A stretch of 64,000 nt of DNA from an uncultured Lachnospiraceae bacterium (GCA_902798585.1 CADBXF010000007.1:1-64000); one strand, 5' to 3'; positions 1 to 12,204 are shown, counted from the first letter of the stretch. The notes: generated by a model not told the origin, from the letters alone. Made by a program: numbers and translations.

Positions 1-156
1 CTTTGTATCCTGAAATTTACATTGTTTAAAGTTCGCTTCTGTTGCCAGAAACTTCTTAGAATTTCAAGGTTGTTTCACTGTTCGGTTTTCAAGGTTCCGT
101 TGTTGTCACTCACGCGACAGCTTGATAAGAATACCACATGCCTTCGCGTCTGTCAA
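1..156 (-). promoter_or_regulatory. rRNA operon promoter and 16S leader (operon continues off the left edge)
   Basis: On the minus strand there is a consensus sigma-A promoter: -35 TTGACA (151-156), a 17-nt spacer, and -10 TATTCT (128-133). The transcript then carries a boxA-like stretch, ACCTTGAAAACCGAACA, inside 79-98. This resembles the antitermination leader that precedes 16S rRNA in Bacillus and Clostridia. The 16S gene itself would start left of position 1 and is not seen, so the rRNA assignment is inferred from the leader and promoter. Confidence 0.6.
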
Positions 157-167
157 CATGTTTTTTC

Positions 168-191
168 AAAAACTTTTAGGAAAAAGTTTTG
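168..191 (-). terminator. Weak terminator-like inverted repeat after tRNA-Ser
   Basis: AAAACTTTT and AAAAGTTTT (169-177 and 182-190) form a 9-bp stem with a 4-nt loop directly downstream of tRNA-Ser and upstream of the rRNA -35 box. The stem is AT-rich, so termination may be inefficient. Confidence 0.35.
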
Positions 192-193
192 AG

Positions 194-281
194 CGGAGAA
201 AGAGGGATTTGAACCCTCGCGCCGGTTACCCGACCTACACCCTTAGCAGGGGCGCCTCTTCAGCCTCTTGAGTATTTCTCC
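194..281 (-). tRNA. tRNA-Ser (anticodon GCU)
   Basis: Read on the minus strand, an 88-nt cloverleaf begins GGAGAAA and ends TTTCTCC plus discriminator G, giving a 7-bp acceptor stem. The anticodon loop holds GCT between C-T and A-A. The T-arm contains GGTTCAAATCC, and the long variable arm is typical of serine tRNA. CCA is not encoded. It decodes AGC/AGU. A promoter lies about 100 nt upstream (378-406). Confidence 0.95.
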
Positions 282-377
282 GAGCTGAAATCCCTGTCAA
301 ACATGAATTCCGCAAATCCCGTAAAACCTGTCGGTTTCACAGTAAATCACACCGCCTCGAAAGGTGGTGCATCAATA

Positions 378-406
378 ACTATAGCAAAGGTCGTTCCCCT
401 TGTCAA
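378..406 (-). promoter_or_regulatory. Sigma-A promoter for tRNA-Ser
   Basis: On the minus strand, TTGACA (401-406), a 17-nt spacer and TATAGT (378-383) point toward tRNA-Ser, leaving a leader of roughly 90 nt. The rest of 282-701, between tRNA-Ser and gyrA, holds only this promoter and the gyrA terminator; I see no gene in it. Confidence 0.7.
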
Positions 407-576
407 GCGGTTTCTTTTCTGTTTCTGCGGGTTTTTTCAGGCTTTTTCGGGCTTTTTCGCCTCCCCGGGTCATTTTTCGCAAAATGTCTGTTTGCGCTTC
501 GCCCGCGCATAGCTTCCCCTTCTTCGATTTCCCGGGTTTGCATACGCAATCGCGAAACTTCCGGACAAAGCAAGAA

Positions 577-596
577 GGACGGCATTGCTGCCGTCC
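577..596 (-). terminator. Rho-independent terminator of the dnaA-gyrA operon
   Basis: An 8-bp perfect stem, GGACGGCA/TGCCGTCC, with loop GCAA is followed on the minus strand by a T-rich run (TTCTTGCTTT). It lies about 105 nt past the gyrA stop. Confidence 0.75.
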
Positions 597-701
597 CTCG
601 TTTGATACTTTTATTCCCCGGATTTTGCCGGGAGTCTACGCGCTTTCGCACGGATTCCTTCTGCTATGTTTTATCTGCGTCTCATTAAATCACCGTCGGT
701 T

Positions 702-3269
702 TCAGTTTTCTCCGTCGGCTCCGTTCTCTTCTGCGTCGATTGCCTCCTCAGCGCCTTCGGCAGCCTCTCCGATTTCCTCGCCTTCCGTTCCCGGAATCAC
801 GAATTTCTCGGTCTCGCACACCTTCGCAAAATTGGCCACGCGGATGTCCGCCTCCGAATCGACATTCATGCATTTTACGCCGGATGTCGAGCGGCCGAGG
901 ATACTGATATCCGAAACCGGAATCCGGATGAGGATTCCTTCGTTCGTAATCATGATGACCTCGTCGGTATCGTCGACCATGCGGGCGCCCACAAGCGGGC
1001 CGGTCTTGTCGATAACCTTGTAGCAGCGCATTCCCTTGCCGCCGCGGTGGTGTATTGCGAACTCGCCCGGTGCGGTGCGCTTGCCGTAGCCGTTCTCGGA
1101 GATGAACAACAGGTGTTCTGCCTCAGCGGTGTCAACCATCGAGACAATCGCGTCGTCATCCGCGAGACGCATTCCGTATACGCCCATACCGTTTCTGCCG
1201 GTCGCACGGACATCGGCCTCGCCGAAGCGCACTGCCGCGCCCTGCTTCGTGATGAGCATCAGCTCCGTCGTCTCGTTCGTCACCTTGACATCGATCAGCT
1301 GGTCGTCCTCGCGAAGCGAAATCGCGATGATTCCCATTTTCCGTATATTGGCAAATGCCGCAAGCCTCGTCTTCTTGATGATACCGCGCTTCGTCGCCAT
1401 GAAGAGGTATCCGTCCTCGCCCATGTCGCGTACCGGAATCACGGCAGTCACGCTCTCGCCCGGCTGCAACTGAATCAGGTTGATGACCGCGGTGCCGCGG
1501 GCCGTGCGGGACGCCTCCGGAATCTCGTATGCCTTCAGGCGATACACGCGTCCGAAGTTTGTGAAGAAGAGGAGATTGTGATGGTTCGTCGTCATGAGAA
1601 GACGCTCGATGAAATCCTCCTCGATGGTCTGCATGCCCTTGATTCCCTTACCGCCGCGATTTTGCGTATGGAAATTCTCAGGGCTCATGCGCTTGATGTA
1701 GCCCTTCTTCGACATCGCAATGATGGTCGCGTCGTCCGGAATCAGGTCTTCCGCGTCAAATCCGTATTCGTCGCGGCCGATCACCGTGCGGCGGTCGTCG
1801 CCGTAGCGGTCGCGAATGGCCGTAATCTCGGTCTTGATCACGCGGAGAAGCTCCTTCTCGTCGGAGAGAATCAGGCGGTACTCGGCAATCTTTGCCTCGA
1901 GTGCGGCAAATTCCTCCTCGAGCTTGCTTCTCTCCAGGCCGGTCAGCTGGCGAAGTCGCATATCGACAATCGCCTGCGACTGCACATCGTCAAATTCAAA
2001 GCGCTCCATCAACCGCTGCTTGGCTTCCGCCGTCGTCTTCGAAGAGCGGATGATTGCGATGACTTCGTCGATGAAGTCGAGCGCCTTCAGAAGCGCCTCC
2101 ATGATGTGCTCGCGCTCTTCGGCCTTGTTGAGATCGTATTTGGTGCGCCTTGTGACAACCTCCTCCTGGTGAAGGAGATAGTAGCTGAGCATCTGAAGAA
2201 GGTTCAGTACCTTCGGCTCATTTTTCACAAGGGCGAGCATGATGACACCGTAAGTGTCCTGCATCTGTGTATGCTTGTAGAGATGGTTGAGGACAACCGT
2301 CGGATTGGCTTCCTTCTTGAGCTCGATGACAATCCGCATACCCTTCTGGTCGGACTCGTCGCGAAGGTCCGTGATGCCATCGATTCTCTTGTCCTTATGC
2401 AGCTCGCCGATTTTCTCGACAAGACGCGCCTTATTGACAAGGTAGGGCAGCTCCGTCACGATGATGCGGTGTTTGCCGTTGTCCATCGGCTCGATTGTGC
2501 TGACCGCGCGGACCAGAATCTTGCCGCGGCCGGTGCGATATGCCTCCTCGATGCCGCGTGTTCCGAGAATCTGCGCCCCGGTCGGAAAATCGGGTCCCTT
2601 GATGATCTGCATCACATCCTCGATGGTCGTCTCGATGCCGTCGATGCGGTCATCGATGATGCGCACAACGGCATCGATGGTCTCACGAAGGTTGTGCGGC
2701 GGAATGTTCGTCGCCATACCTACGGCGATACCGGTGGTACCGTTTACAAGGAGGTTGGGGTAGCGGGCGGGCAGCACCGCGGGCTCCTTCTCCGTGTCGT
2801 CGAAGTTCGGCAGCATGTCGACGGTGTCCTTGTTGATGTCCGCAAGCATCTCAACGGAAATCTTGGAGAGACGCGCCTCGGTGTATCGCATGGCAGCTGC
2901 GCCGTCGCCGTCCACGGAACCGAAGTTGCCGTGACCGTCCACGAGCGGATAGCGGGTGTTCCAATCCTGCGCGAGGTAAACCAACGCGCCGTAGATGGAG
3001 CTGTCGCCGTGCGGATGGTATTTACCCATCGTATCACCGACGATACGGGCACATTTTCGATGAGGCTTGTCCGGGCCGTTGTTCAGCTCGTTCATCGCAT
3101 GCAAAATTCGTCTCTGCACCGGTTTCAAACCGTCCCGAACATCCGGCAGCGCGCGTGCGGCAATAACGGACATGGCGTATTCCACAAAGGATTTCTCCAT
3201 CATTTTCCGCAGATCGACATCGTCAACCTTATCAAAAATATGTTCATCCAAAACATTGAAATCGTCCAT
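702..3269 (-). CDS. gyrA: DNA gyrase subunit A
   Basis: This 855-aa protein is the breakage-reunion subunit of the A2B2 type II topoisomerase that introduces negative supercoils. Visible landmarks are the N-terminal [16 protein letters not shown] region, the catalytic Tyr129 in AMRYTEARL, and the quinolone region [10 protein letters not shown] at residues 85-94. The C-terminal half has GyrA-box-like RGGKG motifs (NRGGKGIKG and HRGGKGM) for DNA wrapping. The C-terminus is acidic. The start ATG at 3269 follows a GAGGA-type ribosome-binding site. It is last in the dnaA-dnaN-yaaA-recF-gyrB-gyrA run, separated from gyrB by about 280 nt that contain repeats. Residue 94, the counterpart of E. coli Asp87, is Gly. 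Confidence 0.98.
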   Translation of the reverse strand: MDDFNVLDEHIFDKVDDVDLRKMMEKSFVEYAMSVIAARALPDVRDGLKPVQRRILHAMNELNNGPDKPHRKCARIVGDTMGKYHPHGDSSIYGALVYLAQDWNTRYPLVDGHGNFGSVDGDGAAAMRYTEARLSKISVEMLADINKDTVDMLPNFDDTEKEPAVLPARYPNLLVNGTTGIAVGMATNIPPHNLRETIDAVVRIIDDRIDGIETTIEDVMQIIKGPDFPTGAQILGTRGIEEAYRTGRGKILVRAVSTIEPMDNGKHRIIVTELPYLVNKARLVEKIGELHKDKRIDGITDLRDESDQKGMRIVIELKKEANPTVVLNHLYKHTQMQDTYGVIMLALVKNEPKVLNLLQMLSYYLLHQEEVVTRRTKYDLNKAEEREHIMEALLKALDFIDEVIAIIRSSKTTAEAKQRLMERFEFDDVQSQAIVDMRLRQLTGLERSKLEEEFAALEAKIAEYRLILSDEKELLRVIKTEITAIRDRYGDDRRTVIGRDEYGFDAEDLIPDDATIIAMSKKGYIKRMSPENFHTQNRGGKGIKGMQTIEEDFIERLLMTTNHHNLLFFTNFGRVYRLKAYEIPEASRTARGTAVINLIQLQPGESVTAVIPVRDMGEDGYLFMATKRGIIKKTRLAAFANIRKMGIIAISLREDDQLIDVKVTNETTELMLITKQGAAVRFGEADVRATGRNGMGVYGMRLADDDAIVSMVDTAEAEHLLFISENGYGKRTAPGEFAIHHRGGKGMRCYKVIDKTGPLVGARMVDDTDEVIMITNEGILIRIPVSDISILGRSTSGVKCMNVDSEADIRVANFAKVCETEKFVIPGTEGEEIGEAAEGAEEAIDAEENGADGEN

Positions 3270-3319
3270 AGTGTGTCCTCGGTTTCTTTATATTTCAGTC
3301 TTCACGAAGCTAAAACCTG

Positions 3320-3395
3320 TTTCGAGCAGTTCGGTAAAGTTCAACGACCATTTCGTTGTATTTTTTCGAGCAGTTCAGTATAGTTCAACGACCAT
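3320..3395. repeat. 32-nt direct repeat pair upstream of gyrA
   Basis: Two copies of a 32-nt element (3320-3351 and 3364-3395, offset 44 nt) differ at two positions. On the minus strand each contains ATGGTCGTTGAACT and GAACTGCTCGAAA. A shorter inverted match, GTTGAACTAT, lies near 3539. The pair sits just upstream of gyrA and could be duplicated regulatory sequence. Confidence 0.7.
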
Positions 3396-3397
3396 TC

Positions 3398-3442
3398 GCA
3401 AAAAAACAACTTGAAAATAATACAGGGAGGTTGTTTTTTTGC
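3398..3442. terminator. 13-bp perfect inverted repeat between gyrB and gyrA
   Basis: The two arms (3398-3410 and 3430-3442) are perfect complements built on a CAAC/GTTG core with A and T runs, separated by a 19-nt loop. The A/T runs make it terminator-like on either strand. A second, GC-rich palindrome, GCCGGTGAC-AC-GTCACCGGC, lies at 3452-3471 and a third, CGAAAGC/GCTTTCG, around 3497-3512. Together they may attenuate read-through from gyrB. Confidence 0.5.
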
Positions 3443-3553
3443 TCATGTGTTGCCGGTGACACGTCACCGGCATCGGTTGCTCCGGCTCACGCTGCCGAAA
3501 GCAAGCTTTCGCACCGGTGGCCGTCGCACCCTTCCCGTTGAACTATTGTCCCC

Positions 3554-6584
<3,031 letters not shown>

Positions 6585-6595
6585 GGTAGGACATC

Positions 6596-6808
6596 CTATC
6601 GGCGGGCAATCCGATATTCTTTGCCCGCGAAGCAAAAGGTGTCGCCCGGGACAAGCTTTTTGCCGCGCCTTGTTTCGGTCACACCGTTGACGGTAACTTC
6701 GCCGTTCACGATGACATCCTTCGCGTCCGCGCCGGTCTCAGCGGCACCGGCCAGCTTCATTGCCTGACCGAGCTTGATAAATTCATCCCGGATAAAAACT
6801 TCTTCCAT
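6596..6808 (-). CDS. yaaA: S4-domain RNA-binding protein YaaA
   Basis: This 70-aa protein is almost entirely an S4 RNA-binding fold, with FIKLGQAMKLAG, then VIVNGEVTVNG and TRRGKKLVPGD. The family sits between dnaN and recF in most Firmicutes and has been linked to ribosome assembly. The ATG at 6808 follows GGGGGTAACC, and the dnaN stop is 11 nt upstream. Confidence 0.92.
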   Translation of the reverse strand: MEEVFIRDEFIKLGQAMKLAGAAETGADAKDVIVNGEVTVNGVTETRRGKKLVPGDTFCFAGKEYRIARR

Positions 6809-6819
6809 GGTTACCCCCC

Positions 6820-7926
6820 TCAGTGCGAACCGATATTAACCGGCAGAAGCATGTAAATATACGAATCGTCGTTGGCACGGATAAAGCACGGCGTCTTCGC
6901 ATTGTGGAGATAGAGCGTAATCGTCTCATCGTCGATCACACGCAAAATGTCCAACAGGAACTTCGGCGTAAAGCCGATTTTGATATCATTGCCCTCGCGC
7001 TCCGCCAAAATCTCCTCGTTCATGCTGCCGACCTGCGTGTTGATGGAAATCATGATGTTCGTCTCGAAAATCTCGAGAATGACGGGCTTCTTCTCCGACT
7101 CCTTAACAAAGAGGCTGGCGCGGTCGATACAGTCGATCAATTCGCGCTTGTTGACGGTAATCTTCGTCTCACACTCGGTGTTGATCATCGAATCGATTGT
7201 GTAATAGCGGCCGTCAATCAGACGGGAGTGAACAACCGTGTCCGCAAATGCGAAGATGATGTTGCGCTCGTCGAAGAAAATGCTGACATCCTTTTCCATG
7301 TCACCGCTCAGAATCTTGCCGACTTCGCTCAATACTTTGCCGGGAACGATGACACTGTTCTTCTCGTAGTTTCCGCGAAGTTCCACATTGCGGATGCTTA
7401 CTCGGTATCCGTCGAGGGCTGTCACGCGAAGACGGTTGCCCTCAATCTCAAAATATTCGCCGGTCATGATGCGGTTGGACTCGTTGTCCGAAATTGCAAA
7501 GATAGTCTGGCGGATAATATCCTTCAAAGTAAACTGCGAAATCACCAAAGGATTGCTGTCGTCAAAAGGAAGCGGCTTCGGAAACTCATCGCCGGGATCT
7601 CCGTGAAGGGAAAATTTTGCCTTGCCGCACACGATGGTCGTCACAAAGCGATCGTCGGTGGAAATCACGACATCGTCCGCAGGAAGCTTGCGCACCAGGT
7701 CCGCGAGCGTGCGCGCATTCAAAGCAATCTTGCCGGCGCGGTTGACCGTACCGGGAATCACGGTCTCGATGCAAAAATCATTGTCGTTGGCCGTGAGGCG
7801 GATATCGTCATTGTCCGTCTCAATCAAAATACACTCGAGAATCGGATAGGAGGTCTTCGAGGACACTGCCTTTAAAACCGTATTGATGGCTCCGAGAAGC
7901 TGTTGCTGGCTGCAGATGATTTCCAT
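6820..7926 (-). CDS. dnaN: DNA polymerase III beta sliding clamp
   Basis: This 368-aa protein forms the dimeric ring that tethers polymerase to DNA. The N-terminus MEIICSQQQLLGAI and the C-terminal end (YMLLPVNI) are typical, and the length matches the family. The open frame extends about 63 codons further upstream into oriC. I chose the ATG at 7926 because AAAGGA lies 9 nt before it and the upstream translation does not resemble DnaN. Confidence 0.97.
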   Translation of the reverse strand: MEIICSQQQLLGAINTVLKAVSSKTSYPILECILIETDNDDIRLTANDNDFCIETVIPGTVNRAGKIALNARTLADLVRKLPADDVVISTDDRFVTTIVCGKAKFSLHGDPGDEFPKPLPFDDSNPLVISQFTLKDIIRQTIFAISDNESNRIMTGEYFEIEGNRLRVTALDGYRVSIRNVELRGNYEKNSVIVPGKVLSEVGKILSGDMEKDVSIFFDERNIIFAFADTVVHSRLIDGRYYTIDSMINTECETKITVNKRELIDCIDRASLFVKESEKKPVILEIFETNIMISINTQVGSMNEEILAEREGNDIKIGFTPKFLLDILRVIDDETITLYLHNAKTPCFIRANDDSYIYMLLPVNIGSH

Positions 7927-7977
7927 AACAAGAATCCTTTCTCCGGAGAAGACTCCGGTAATGCGGACGGTTTCCGC

Positions 7978-8277
7978 ATGTGTATATATGATATAAAATG
8001 GTAAGGAAAATCGTAGTAACAGTAGGGGCTGTGGAAATGTGGAAAAGTGCCTCTGACCGTTGCAATTAAAGGGAAAACGGCGTGGGATAGATTGTCGGAA
8101 CATTTCGGATAACACCGGCCGTATGTGAATAACCGGACGGTTCCGGCAGGGCGTCTTAAAAAGCGAAAAAAGACGCAGTAAAAGTTATCCGACAGAATCT
8201 GTGTTATTAACAATCATTCCGAAGACTTATCCACCGCTGAAATAAAGTTATCCACATTATAAAAGCGGTTATCAACA
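7978..8277. other. oriC: Chromosomal replication origin (oriC)
   Basis: The 392-nt dnaN-dnaA gap has no gene and carries a cluster of DnaA boxes. Perfect or consensus boxes are TTATCCACA (8248-8256), TTATTCACA on minus (8124-8132) and TTTTCCACA on minus (8038-8046). Near-matches are at 8030-8038, 8204-8212, 8227-8235 and 8269-8277. In the dnaA-to-dnaN direction, the last boxes are followed by a GC-rich step, a trinucleotide run CTACTGTTACTAC (8025-8013), and an AT-rich stretch (about 8000-7978). This is the DnaA-trio and unwinding-element layout described for Bacillus oriC. Confidence 0.9.
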
Positions 8278-8318
8278 GGACTTTGCGTGCAAAAAGTGCT
8301 TGTTTGACGGATTACAAG

Positions 8319-9695
8319 TCAACTCTCCGCCGGATTTATCTTCTTTTTAAGGATATCCACAGCATTTGCGACTGTTTCATCCTTTTTTATGTCGTCGCTG
8401 ACCTTATTGTAGGCATAATGGACGGTGGAATGGTCGCGTCCGCCGATGAAGGAACCGATTTCATCGAAGGAGAGAGAGGTAAGTTCTCTGCACAGATACA
8501 TAACAATCTGGCGCGGGTAGGCGATATTTCTGCTCTTAATCTTGGAGCGGATTTGTTCCGAGGTAATCTCGTAATGCTCCGAAACCACATTGATGATGAG
8601 CTCCGGCGTAACCGTCTTCTTTTCGTTCGGCGCGATGACGTCCTTGAGAGCTTCCCTTGCGAGATCCAGAGTAATCGGCTTTCTCTGCAGACGGCTCATC
8701 GAGATGACCTGCGTGAGGGCGCCCTCCAGAACACGGATGTTGGAGTTGATATTTTGCGCGATATACTCAAGGACATCCTCGTAAATCGGAACGGGGTTGT
8801 TTTTATTCTTCTCGCGCAAAATCGCCATTCGTGTCTCGTACGACGGCGGCTGGACATCCACGGTGAGGCCCCACTCGAAGCGGGAGCGGAGACGCTCGTC
8901 GAGAATCTTCAAATCCTTCGGATTCTTATCGGAAGAAATTACGACCTGACGGCCGGAGTCTTTCATGACATTGAATGTGTGGAAGAACTCCTCCTGTGTC
9001 GTTTCCTTGCCTTCGATAAACTGAATATCGTCAATCAGCAAAATGTCGTTGGTGCGGTATTTTTCGCGGAAGCTTTCCGAGGCTGCGATACCGCCGGCAC
9101 GAATCGAAGTTATCAGGTCGTTTGTGAAGGTCTCGCTTGTGACATAGAGAACCTTGCGGTACGGCTCGTTTTGCAGGATGTAATTGGCGATGGCGTACAT
9201 GAGGTGCGTCTTTCCGAGACCGGAACCGCCGTAGATAAAGAGCGGGTTGTACACCTCGCCGGGCTGCTCGGCAACCGCAAGAGCTGCGGCATGAGCCATA
9301 TTGTTGTTGTCACCGACGATGAAATTGTCGAAGGTGTATTTGTTGAGAAGATTGCCGTGTGCCAGGTTCGTGTCCGGGCGCGTCTGCTTCTTGCGCTCTT
9401 CCTCGATGCGGGCTACCTGCGAGCGGAGAATGAAGCGAAGCTCAAACTCGTACTCGCTGCCGAGCATCTCCACGATGGAGGCTCGGATGAACTGTCCGTA
9501 TTTGCCCTGAATGAACGAGAGACTGTTGGAGTTAATCGGCTCCTCGGCCACGATGGTAAGAATGTTGTCCTCGATATCGTAGATGTGAAGCGGGACAAGC
9601 CATGTATTGTAAGATACGGTTGTAATATTGTAATCCACACGGGTTTGGTCGAGAATCTGTTCCCAGTGGTCCTCAAGGACCTGTTTTGAATACAT
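8319..9695 (-). CDS. dnaA: Chromosomal replication initiator protein DnaA
   Basis: This 458-aa AAA+ ATPase binds DnaA boxes and melts oriC. Residues 1-90 are domain I, followed by a short linker rich in Glu and Lys. Walker A GGSGLGKT is at 156-163 and Walker B ILLIDD at 218-223. Domain IV has the DNA-binding signature GGRDHSTVHYAYNKV. A GTG at 9785 also opens the frame, but the promoter -10 box (9791-9796) would put the transcript start there. The ATG at 9695, preceded by GGGAGGTTTACAC, is the right start. Confidence 0.98.
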   Translation of the reverse strand: MYSKQVLEDHWEQILDQTRVDYNITTVSYNTWLVPLHIYDIEDNILTIVAEEPINSNSLSFIQGKYGQFIRASIVEMLGSEYEFELRFILRSQVARIEEERKKQTRPDTNLAHGNLLNKYTFDNFIVGDNNNMAHAAALAVAEQPGEVYNPLFIYGGSGLGKTHLMYAIANYILQNEPYRKVLYVTSETFTNDLITSIRAGGIAASESFREKYRTNDILLIDDIQFIEGKETTQEEFFHTFNVMKDSGRQVVISSDKNPKDLKILDERLRSRFEWGLTVDVQPPSYETRMAILREKNKNNPVPIYEDVLEYIAQNINSNIRVLEGALTQVISMSRLQRKPITLDLAREALKDVIAPNEKKTVTPELIINVVSEHYEITSEQIRSKIKSRNIAYPRQIVMYLCRELTSLSFDEIGSFIGGRDHSTVHYAYNKVSDDIKKDETVANAVDILKKKINPAES

Positions 9696-9790
9696 GTGTA
9701 AACCTCCCAGGGGCGAAATTCGCGGCGATTTTCGTCTGACCCAACATTTTGTGGTGTCGTCGCAAAAAAGGCCGTAAAAAGCCACAATTT

Positions 9791-9819
9791 ATTATATCAA
9801 AAAAGTCGCAAATGCGCAA
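9791..9819 (-). promoter_or_regulatory. Promoter of dnaA
   Basis: On the minus strand, TTGCGC (9814-9819), a 17-nt spacer and a perfect TATAAT (9791-9796) place the start site about 90 nt before the dnaA ATG. The surrounding 9696-10063 gap holds only the divergent dnaA and rpmH promoters and an AT-rich stretch. I found no clear DnaA box in it. Confidence 0.75.
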
Positions 9820-9921
9820 GAAAAAAAGCGCATATATTTATATAAGGAAGTAAAAATGTTTCCTCCGCGGGAAAACGCCCGTCTGCGGCTTTTATTTTGT
9901 GTGTGAGCGCAAAATTAATCC

Positions 9922-9950
9922 TTGACGCCATGCGGCAAAATCACTATAAT
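9922..9950 (+). promoter_or_regulatory. Promoter of the rpmH-rnpA-yidC operon
   Basis: TTGACG (9922-9927), a 17-nt spacer and a perfect TATAAT (9945-9950) point toward rpmH, leaving a leader of about 105 nt. Confidence 0.85.
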
Positions 9951-10063
9951 AGGTGTCGCAGTATGCCCGAAAATAGGTGTTTCCGAAGGAAGTACCCCGA
10001 ATCAGGGTATCACGAATAGAAAAAACTCTCCGGAGTTATTAAGGGAAAAAGGAGGTAATCGCC

Positions 10064-10198
10064 ATGAAGATGACGTTTCAGCCGAAGAAGAAGAGCCGTG
10101 CAAAGGTTCACGGTTTCCGTCAGAGAATGTTGACGGCCAACGGAAGAAAGGTTCTTTCCGCAAGACGCGCCAAGGGCAGACATACCATTTCCGCTTAA
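10064..10198 (+). CDS. rpmH: 50S ribosomal protein L34
   Basis: The translation [20 protein letters not shown] and onward ends in GRHTISA, giving 44 aa. It is rich in Arg and Lys with the usual HGFRxRM and ARRAKGR motifs. L34 sits in the large ribosomal subunit. The ATG is preceded by GGAGGTAATCGCC. It heads the rpmH-rnpA-yidD-yidC-khpB operon, as in nearly all bacteria. Confidence 0.97.
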   Translation: MKMTFQPKKKSRAKVHGFRQRMLTANGRKVLSARRAKGRHTISA

Positions 10199-10246
10199 GG
10201 TCGCAGCGATTGTGACCTTTCTCTTTTGTGAAGGGAACGGTTTGCC

Positions 10247-10576
10247 ATGGTACATTCATTGCACAAAGGTCGGGAGTTTTCCTCGGTGTATGACGCCGGC
10301 AATTCCCGCGCAAACAGGTATCTCGTCATGTATGTGAACGGGAACGGCCTGTCGGAAAATCGAATAGGTATTGTCGCAAGCAAGAAAATCGGAAACAGTG
10401 TCGTACGGCATCGTGTGAGAAGATTGATTCGAGAGAGCTTGCGACGCAACGGTGAGAAGTTCGGCATCGGGCTGGACATCATCGTCATCGCACGAAGGAC
10501 ATGCGTCGGCAGGACGCAGGCAGAGATTACGGAGGCGGTCTTGCATGTCGCGGGACTGCTGGGGATTACGGTATGA
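10247..10576 (+). CDS. rnpA: Ribonuclease P protein component
   Basis: This 109-aa basic protein assists the RNase P RNA in 5' tRNA maturation. It carries the family motif [20 protein letters not shown], which forms the RNA-binding RNR helix. Its TGA stop overlaps the yidD ATG as ATGA, indicating translational coupling. Confidence 0.96.
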   Translation: MVHSLHKGREFSSVYDAGNSRANRYLVMYVNGNGLSENRIGIVASKKIGNSVVRHRVRRLIRESLRRNGEKFGIGLDIIVIARRTCVGRTQAEITEAVLHVAGLLGITV

Positions 10577-10785
10577 AGCGGATATTGCTCGGTTTGATCC
10601 GATTTTACAGAAGACATCTCTCGGGGCTTAAGAAGATGCCCTGTTGCATTTATACGCCTACATGTTCCCAATACGCGATGGAAGCAATTGAAAAGTACGG
10701 CGCATTGAAGGGAGGATACCTCGCAATCCGGAGGATTTTGCGGTGTCATCCTTTTCATAAGGGGGGCTATGACCCGGTGCCGTAA
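10573..10785 (+). CDS. yidD: Membrane protein insertion efficiency factor YidD
   Basis: This 70-aa protein has the invariant core [20 protein letters not shown] followed by [14 protein letters not shown]. It is a small, membrane-associated helper of YidC-dependent insertion. The ATG at 10573 overlaps the rnpA stop. The frame also opens further upstream, but that part lies inside rnpA and is not conserved. Confidence 0.95.
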   Translation: MKRILLGLIRFYRRHLSGLKKMPCCIYTPTCSQYAMEAIEKYGALKGGYLAIRRILRCHPFHKGGYDPVP

Positions 10786-10801
10786 CGAAGGAGGACCATA
10801 G

Positions 10802-12202
10802 ATGAATTTGATTTTTCTGACGCAGGTCGGCGGACTTCTCAAGCCGTTTGCCTGGGTCATGGGAATGATCCTCAATGCAATTTACAAACTGGTTGCCGCA
10901 TTCGGCATCCCGAATATTGCACTTTGCATCGTGGTATTTACGATTGTCGTGAAGATGCTCATGCTTCCTCTCACAATCAAACAGCAGAAGTTTGCAAAGG
11001 TTTCCGCATTGATTACGCCGGAGATCAAGGCTCTTCAGGAAAAATACCGCGGTGTCGACCGGTCTGACCGTGAGGCGATGCAGCGCTACACGATGGAGCA
11101 GCAGGCGATTTATCAGAAGTACGGCTCGAGCCCGTTCGGCGGATGCCTTCCCATTTTGATTATGCTGCCGATCATCATCGCACTGTACCGCGTGATTTAT
11201 GCGGTGCCCGCATATGTAACGGATGTCAAGGCGCTCTACAATAATGTTGCGAGTTCCGTGACGGCAATCGGCGACGAGGACGCTGATTTCAGCGACAAGG
11301 ATATCACCAAAGCAATTTACGAGTTTTACAAGGCGGAGGGTGTAACTCCCCGCGACAAGAAGAATACCGACACGAATTTTACGAATACGGATTTGATTGA
11401 TATCTTCTCCGTGTACAATACGGCGGTCTGGGATGATTTCCGCAGCGGCAAGGTTTTGACTTCGACCGACAAGGAAGGAAACAGCCTTGTGGACGAGTGG
11501 AACCGGCTTGCGCAGTCGGGTTCGTTTAAGACTGCAATGGCTAACAAAGATTCGGACATCTCGAAGATTCTGAAGGTCAACAGTCTCGGCAAATACAACA
11601 TTCTGGACGCACCGGGATATCATTTTCCGGCGATTCTGCTTCCGATTCTTGCATTTTTGCTGCAGTACCTGACCGGAAAGCTCACGACGGCCAAGAAGAA
11701 GGACGACAAGGATAAGGAATCCGAGCAGATGCCGGGTATGGGTGCAATGAACACCATCCTTCCGATTATGTCCGGTGTATTTTGCGTATTTATGCCTATC
11801 GGTGTCGGCATTTACTGGGTTGTCAGCAGTGCTGTAACCATTGTTCAGCAGATTTCGGTTAACAAGTACCTGGAGCGCTACAACATCGAAGATATCGTGG
11901 CGCAAAATCAGGCGAAAATCGCGGAGCGCAATGAGAAGTACGGCGTTTACTCCAAGAAGGAGGGAATGGCCGAGATCGCACGCAAGAGCACGAAGTCGAT
12001 TGCGTCGATTGATACCTCGAAGATCGGTTCCGCTAAGAATGAGAAGAAGTCTTCCGACGCAAAGTCCGGCGGCAAGAGCAGCGAGACCGGTCGGATTTCT
12101 GCAGAGAAGAAGGACGAGTTGGCTAAGAAGGCAGCGGAAAATAACGGTTCCGTCGGCATTTCCGCAATCGCCAACATTTTGAAAAGAGACGAGGATCAGT
12201 AA
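10802..12202 (+). CDS. yidC: Membrane protein insertase YidC
   Basis: This 466-aa YidC/Oxa1 insertase places proteins in the membrane with or without SecYEG. There is a first membrane segment at about residues 33-52 (IALCIVVFTIVVKMLMLPLT), another at about 116-135 (GGCLPILIMLPIIIALYRVI), and further ones near 275-290 and 320-345. A roughly 100-residue hydrophilic insert lies between segments 2 and 3. The C-terminal 100 residues are rich in Lys, Ser and Glu, a cytoplasmic ribosome-facing tail. It has no long N-terminal periplasmic domain, as is normal for Gram-positive forms. Confidence 0.95.
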   Translation: MNLIFLTQVGGLLKPFAWVMGMILNAIYKLVAAFGIPNIALCIVVFTIVVKMLMLPLTIKQQKFAKVSALITPEIKALQEKYRGVDRSDREAMQRYTMEQQAIYQKYGSSPFGGCLPILIMLPIIIALYRVIYAVPAYVTDVKALYNNVASSVTAIGDEDADFSDKDITKAIYEFYKAEGVTPRDKKNTDTNFTNTDLIDIFSVYNTAVWDDFRSGKVLTSTDKEGNSLVDEWNRLAQSGSFKTAMANKDSDISKILKVNSLGKYNILDAPGYHFPAILLPILAFLLQYLTGKLTTAKKKDDKDKESEQMPGMGAMNTILPIMSGVFCVFMPIGVGIYWVVSSAVTIVQQISVNKYLERYNIEDIVAQNQAKIAERNEKYGVYSKKEGMAEIARKSTKSIASIDTSKIGSAKNEKKSSDAKSGGKSSETGRISAEKKDELAKKAAENNGSVGISAIANILKRDEDQ

Positions 12203-12204
12203 AA

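Noticed and set aside
666..3383. A 905-codon open frame on the plus strand
   Set aside because: It is antisense to gyrA, which is certain. It lacks a ribosome-binding site and family resemblance and is a by-product of GC-rich codon bias.
9696..10063. Second DnaA-box cluster upstream of dnaA
   Set aside because: Only partial matches such as TTTTGTGGTG were found; no consensus TTATNCACA, so I do not call a bipartite origin.
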